In this document: positions 5,814 to 7,273 of the stretch, piece after piece
How positions within the stretch are numbered: the first letter of the stretch is position 1
Layout: each line of letters opens with the position of its first letter
DNA from: DASWRT01 sp036403035
GTDB lineage: Bacteria > Pseudomonadota > Alphaproteobacteria > ATCC43930 > CGMCC-115725
Direction: 5' to 3'
Assembly (NCBI GenBank): GCA_036403035.1
Contig: DASWRT010000048.1
Coordinates: forward strand, 1 to 7,273
DNA length: 7,273 nucleotides
Notes under the pieces: generated by a model
Told to the model about the DNA's origin: nothing
Databases searched by the model: none
Seen by the model: only the letters and a program-made list of their open reading frames with translations
Translations under genes and position numbers: made by a program

Positions 5814-6523
5814 GCGGCGGCGGCCCTGACCTGTCCCATGTCGAAGAGGCGGGTAGCGACGGCTTCGCGCACCTCGCGATCGTGAAAGATGCCGACGATC
5901 GCCGCGCCGCGCGCCCGCGCCGCGTCGATCAGGCCGATCACGGCGCGGCGGTTCTCGGCGTCGAGCGTCGCCGTCGGCTCGTCGAGCAGCAGGACCGGGT
6001 GGTCCGCGGCGAGGCCGCGCGCGATGTTGACGCGTTGCTGTTCGCCGCCGGAGAAGGTCGCGGGCGGCAGCGTCCAGAGCCGTTCCGGCACGTTCAGCAC
6101 CGTCAGCAGATCGGCGGCCCGCGCGCGCGCCGCTGCCGCGTCGATGCCGCTCCGCGCCCGCAGCACCGGCTCGGCGACGATGTCGAGCGTCGCAACGCGC
6201 GGGATCACGCGCAGGAACTGCGTGACGTAGCTCATCGTGCGCCGCCGCACGTCGAGGACCGTCCGCGGCGCGGCGGTCGCCATGTCGACGACGGCGCCGT
6301 CGGCGTGGCGCACCAGGACGTGCCCGCGCTGCGGCTTGTAGTTGGCATAGATCGAGCGCAGCAGCGTCGATTTACCGGCGCCCGACGGTCCGTCGAGCGC
6401 GACGCACTCGCCGGCCGACACCGCGAGGTCGACCTCATCCAGCACGGGCAAGGTGATGCCGCCCTGGTTGTGCAGCGTAAAGCTCTTGGCGAGCCCGATC
6501 ACGCGCAGCATCTCGGCTGTCAT
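5810..6523 (-). CDS. phnL: C-P lyase system ATP-binding subunit PhnL
   Basis: PhnL is an ABC-type ATPase that acts with PhnG, PhnH and PhnI when the phosphonate is coupled to the ribose of ATP; it is not a transport protein. The chosen form has 237 residues. Motifs: Walker A GPSGAGKST (45-53), TMSYVTQFLRVIPRV with the Q-loop glutamine at 102 (96-110), signature FSGGEQQRVNIARG (157-170), Walker B VLLLDEPTATLD (177-188) and His214. The YVTQFLRVIPRV stretch and the SIYANYKP segment (58-64) are typical of PhnL. The start at ATG 6523 is preferred because AAAAGGA lies eight bases upstream. An ATG at 6541 would add six residues and overlap the phnK stop as ATGA, but it has no ribosome binding site. 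The stop overlaps the phnM start. Confidence 0.93.
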   Translation of the reverse strand: MTAEMLRVIGLAKSFTLHNQGGITLPVLDEVDLAVSAGECVALDGPSGAGKSTLLRSIYANYKPQRGHVLVRHADGAVVDMATAAPRTVLDVRRRTMSYVTQFLRVIPRVATLDIVAEPVLRARSGIDAAAARARAADLLTVLNVPERLWTLPPATFSGGEQQRVNIARGLAADHPVLLLDEPTATLDAENRRAVIGLIDAARARGAAIVGIFHDREVREAVATRLFDMGQVRAAAA

Positions 6524-6531
6524 CGCGTGTG

Positions 6532-6538
6532 TCCTTTT
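6532..6538 (-). promoter_or_regulatory. Ribosome binding site that decides the phnL start
   Basis: On the minus strand AAAAGGA lies eight bases before the ATG at 6523 and touches the phnK stop codon. It favours the shorter PhnL over the start at 6541. Confidence 0.6.
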
Positions 6539-7273
6539 CATTGCAGGATCGAGGCGACGAGAAGCTGCGTGTACGGATGCTGCGGATCGTCGAGCACCTG
6601 ATCGGTGAGGCCGCTTTCGACGATCTCGCCGCCGCGCATCACGACGAGGCGTTGCGCCAGCAGCCGCGCCACGCCGAGATCGTGCGTCACGACGATCGCC
6701 GCGAGCCCCAGCTCGCCGCAGAGCGTCCGGATCAGGTCGAGGAGCCGCGCTTGCACCGACACGTCGAGCCCGCCGGTCGGCTCGTCCATGAAGACGAGGC
6801 GCGGCTGCGAGACGAGGTTCCGCGCGATCTGCAACCGCTGCTGCATGCCGCCCGAGAAGGTCGAGGGCCGGTCGTCGATCCGCGCCGCCTCGATCTCGAC
6901 GCGGCCGAGCCAGTCGAGCGCCGCGCCGCGGATCTCGCCGTAATGCCGCGCGCCGACCGCCATCAGCCGCTCGCCGACATTGGCGCCGGCGCTGACCGAG
7001 AGGCGCAGCCCGTCGCGCGGGTTCTGGTGGACGAAACCCCAGTCGGTGCGCATCAGCAGACGCCGCGCCGGTTCCGATAGCTCATAAAGCTCGGCGACGT
7101 TGCCGTCGCGCATCCGGTAACGCACGGTGCCGGCATCCGGCACAAGCCGGGTCGAGAGGCAGTTGAGCAGCGTCGTCTTGCCCGATCCCGACTCGCCGAC
7201 GACGCCCAGCACCTCGCCGGGCCAGAGGTCGAACGTCACGCCGCGGCAGGCGACACGGCTGCCGAAGGATTTC
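6538..7273 (-). CDS. phnK: C-P lyase system ATP-binding subunit PhnK (5' end outside window)
   Basis: PhnK is an ABC-type ATPase that docks on the PhnG-H-I-J core complex and supports C-P bond cleavage. There are 244 visible codons, and comparison with the E. coli protein as I recall it (about 250 residues) suggests a little over ten residues are missing at the N-terminus. In visible numbering the Walker A is GESGSGKT (26-33), preceded by FDLWPGEVLGVV (14-25). Further on come WGFVHQNPRDGLR, GERLMAVGARHYGEIR, signature FSGGMQQRLQIARNL, Walker B LVFMDEPTGGLDVSVQARLLDL and VTHDLGVARLLAQRLVVM; these are close to the E. coli protein over long stretches. The reading frame stays open to the window edge through KSFGSRVACRGV, so the internal GTG at 7239 is not the true start. 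phnL follows 14 bases after the stop (or overlaps it by ATGA if the longer PhnL is used). phnJ is expected upstream, beyond the right edge. Confidence 0.95.
   Translation of the reverse strand, partial: KSFGSRVACRGVTFDLWPGEVLGVVGESGSGKTTLLNCLSTRLVPDAGTVRYRMRDGNVAELYELSEPARRLLMRTDWGFVHQNPRDGLRLSVSAGANVGERLMAVGARHYGEIRGAALDWLGRVEIEAARIDDRPSTFSGGMQQRLQIARNLVSQPRLVFMDEPTGGLDVSVQARLLDLIRTLCGELGLAAIVVTHDLGVARLLAQRLVVMRGGEIVESGLTDQVLDDPQHPYTQLLVASILQ

Overview
This window is a phosphonate uptake and breakdown locus from a high-GC bacterium. The codon use, the close PhnC/PhnD/PhnE/PhnK/PhnL/PhnM matches, the DUF1045 gene and the REP-like GC-rich hairpins point to an Alphaproteobacterium; the genus cannot be told from the sequence. 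Seven protein genes are assigned to recognised families, and one small gene is unassigned. Two of the recognised genes run off the window edges.

Left part (1-3769). A DUF1045 2H-phosphoesterase-like gene runs leftward off the window, and its start is at 417. It is divergent from phnC-phnD-phnE, which reads rightward. The shared intergenic region holds four CTGTCAT-like heptamers spaced exactly 11 bases apart (465-504), as expected for a PhoB (phosphate-starvation) binding site. The phnCDE genes encode the ATPase, periplasmic binding protein and permease of a phosphonate ABC importer. A GC-rich inverted-repeat pair fills the unusually wide phnD-phnE gap. A small unrecognised gene (73 codons, strong ribosome binding site) follows phnE on the same strand.

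Middle (3770-4072). The two gene sets converge here. The gap has no believable gene. It contains a 92-base imperfect palindrome that looks like a dispersed intergenic repeat.

Right part (4073-7273, minus strand). The order of transcription is phnK (5' end outside the window), phnL, phnM, then an HD-domain gene. PhnK and PhnL are the ATPase subunits of the carbon-phosphorus lyase system, and PhnM is the triphosphate-ribose-alkylphosphonate pyrophosphohydrolase. The HD protein keeps, at matching spacing, the iron-ligand and substrate residues I recall for PhnZ, a mixed-valence di-iron oxygenase that cleaves hydroxylated phosphonates. The rest of the C-P lyase (phnG-phnJ) is expected just beyond the right edge.

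Taken together: phosphate starvation would switch on import through PhnCDE. The phosphonate is then attached to ribose triphosphate (PhnI/G/H/L), trimmed by PhnM and cleaved by PhnJ with PhnK. The cyclic ribose phosphate product needs a phosphodiesterase, which is classically PhnP; the DUF1045 protein is a candidate for that step. The HD protein may offer a second, oxidative route for some phosphonates. The last two roles are inferences.
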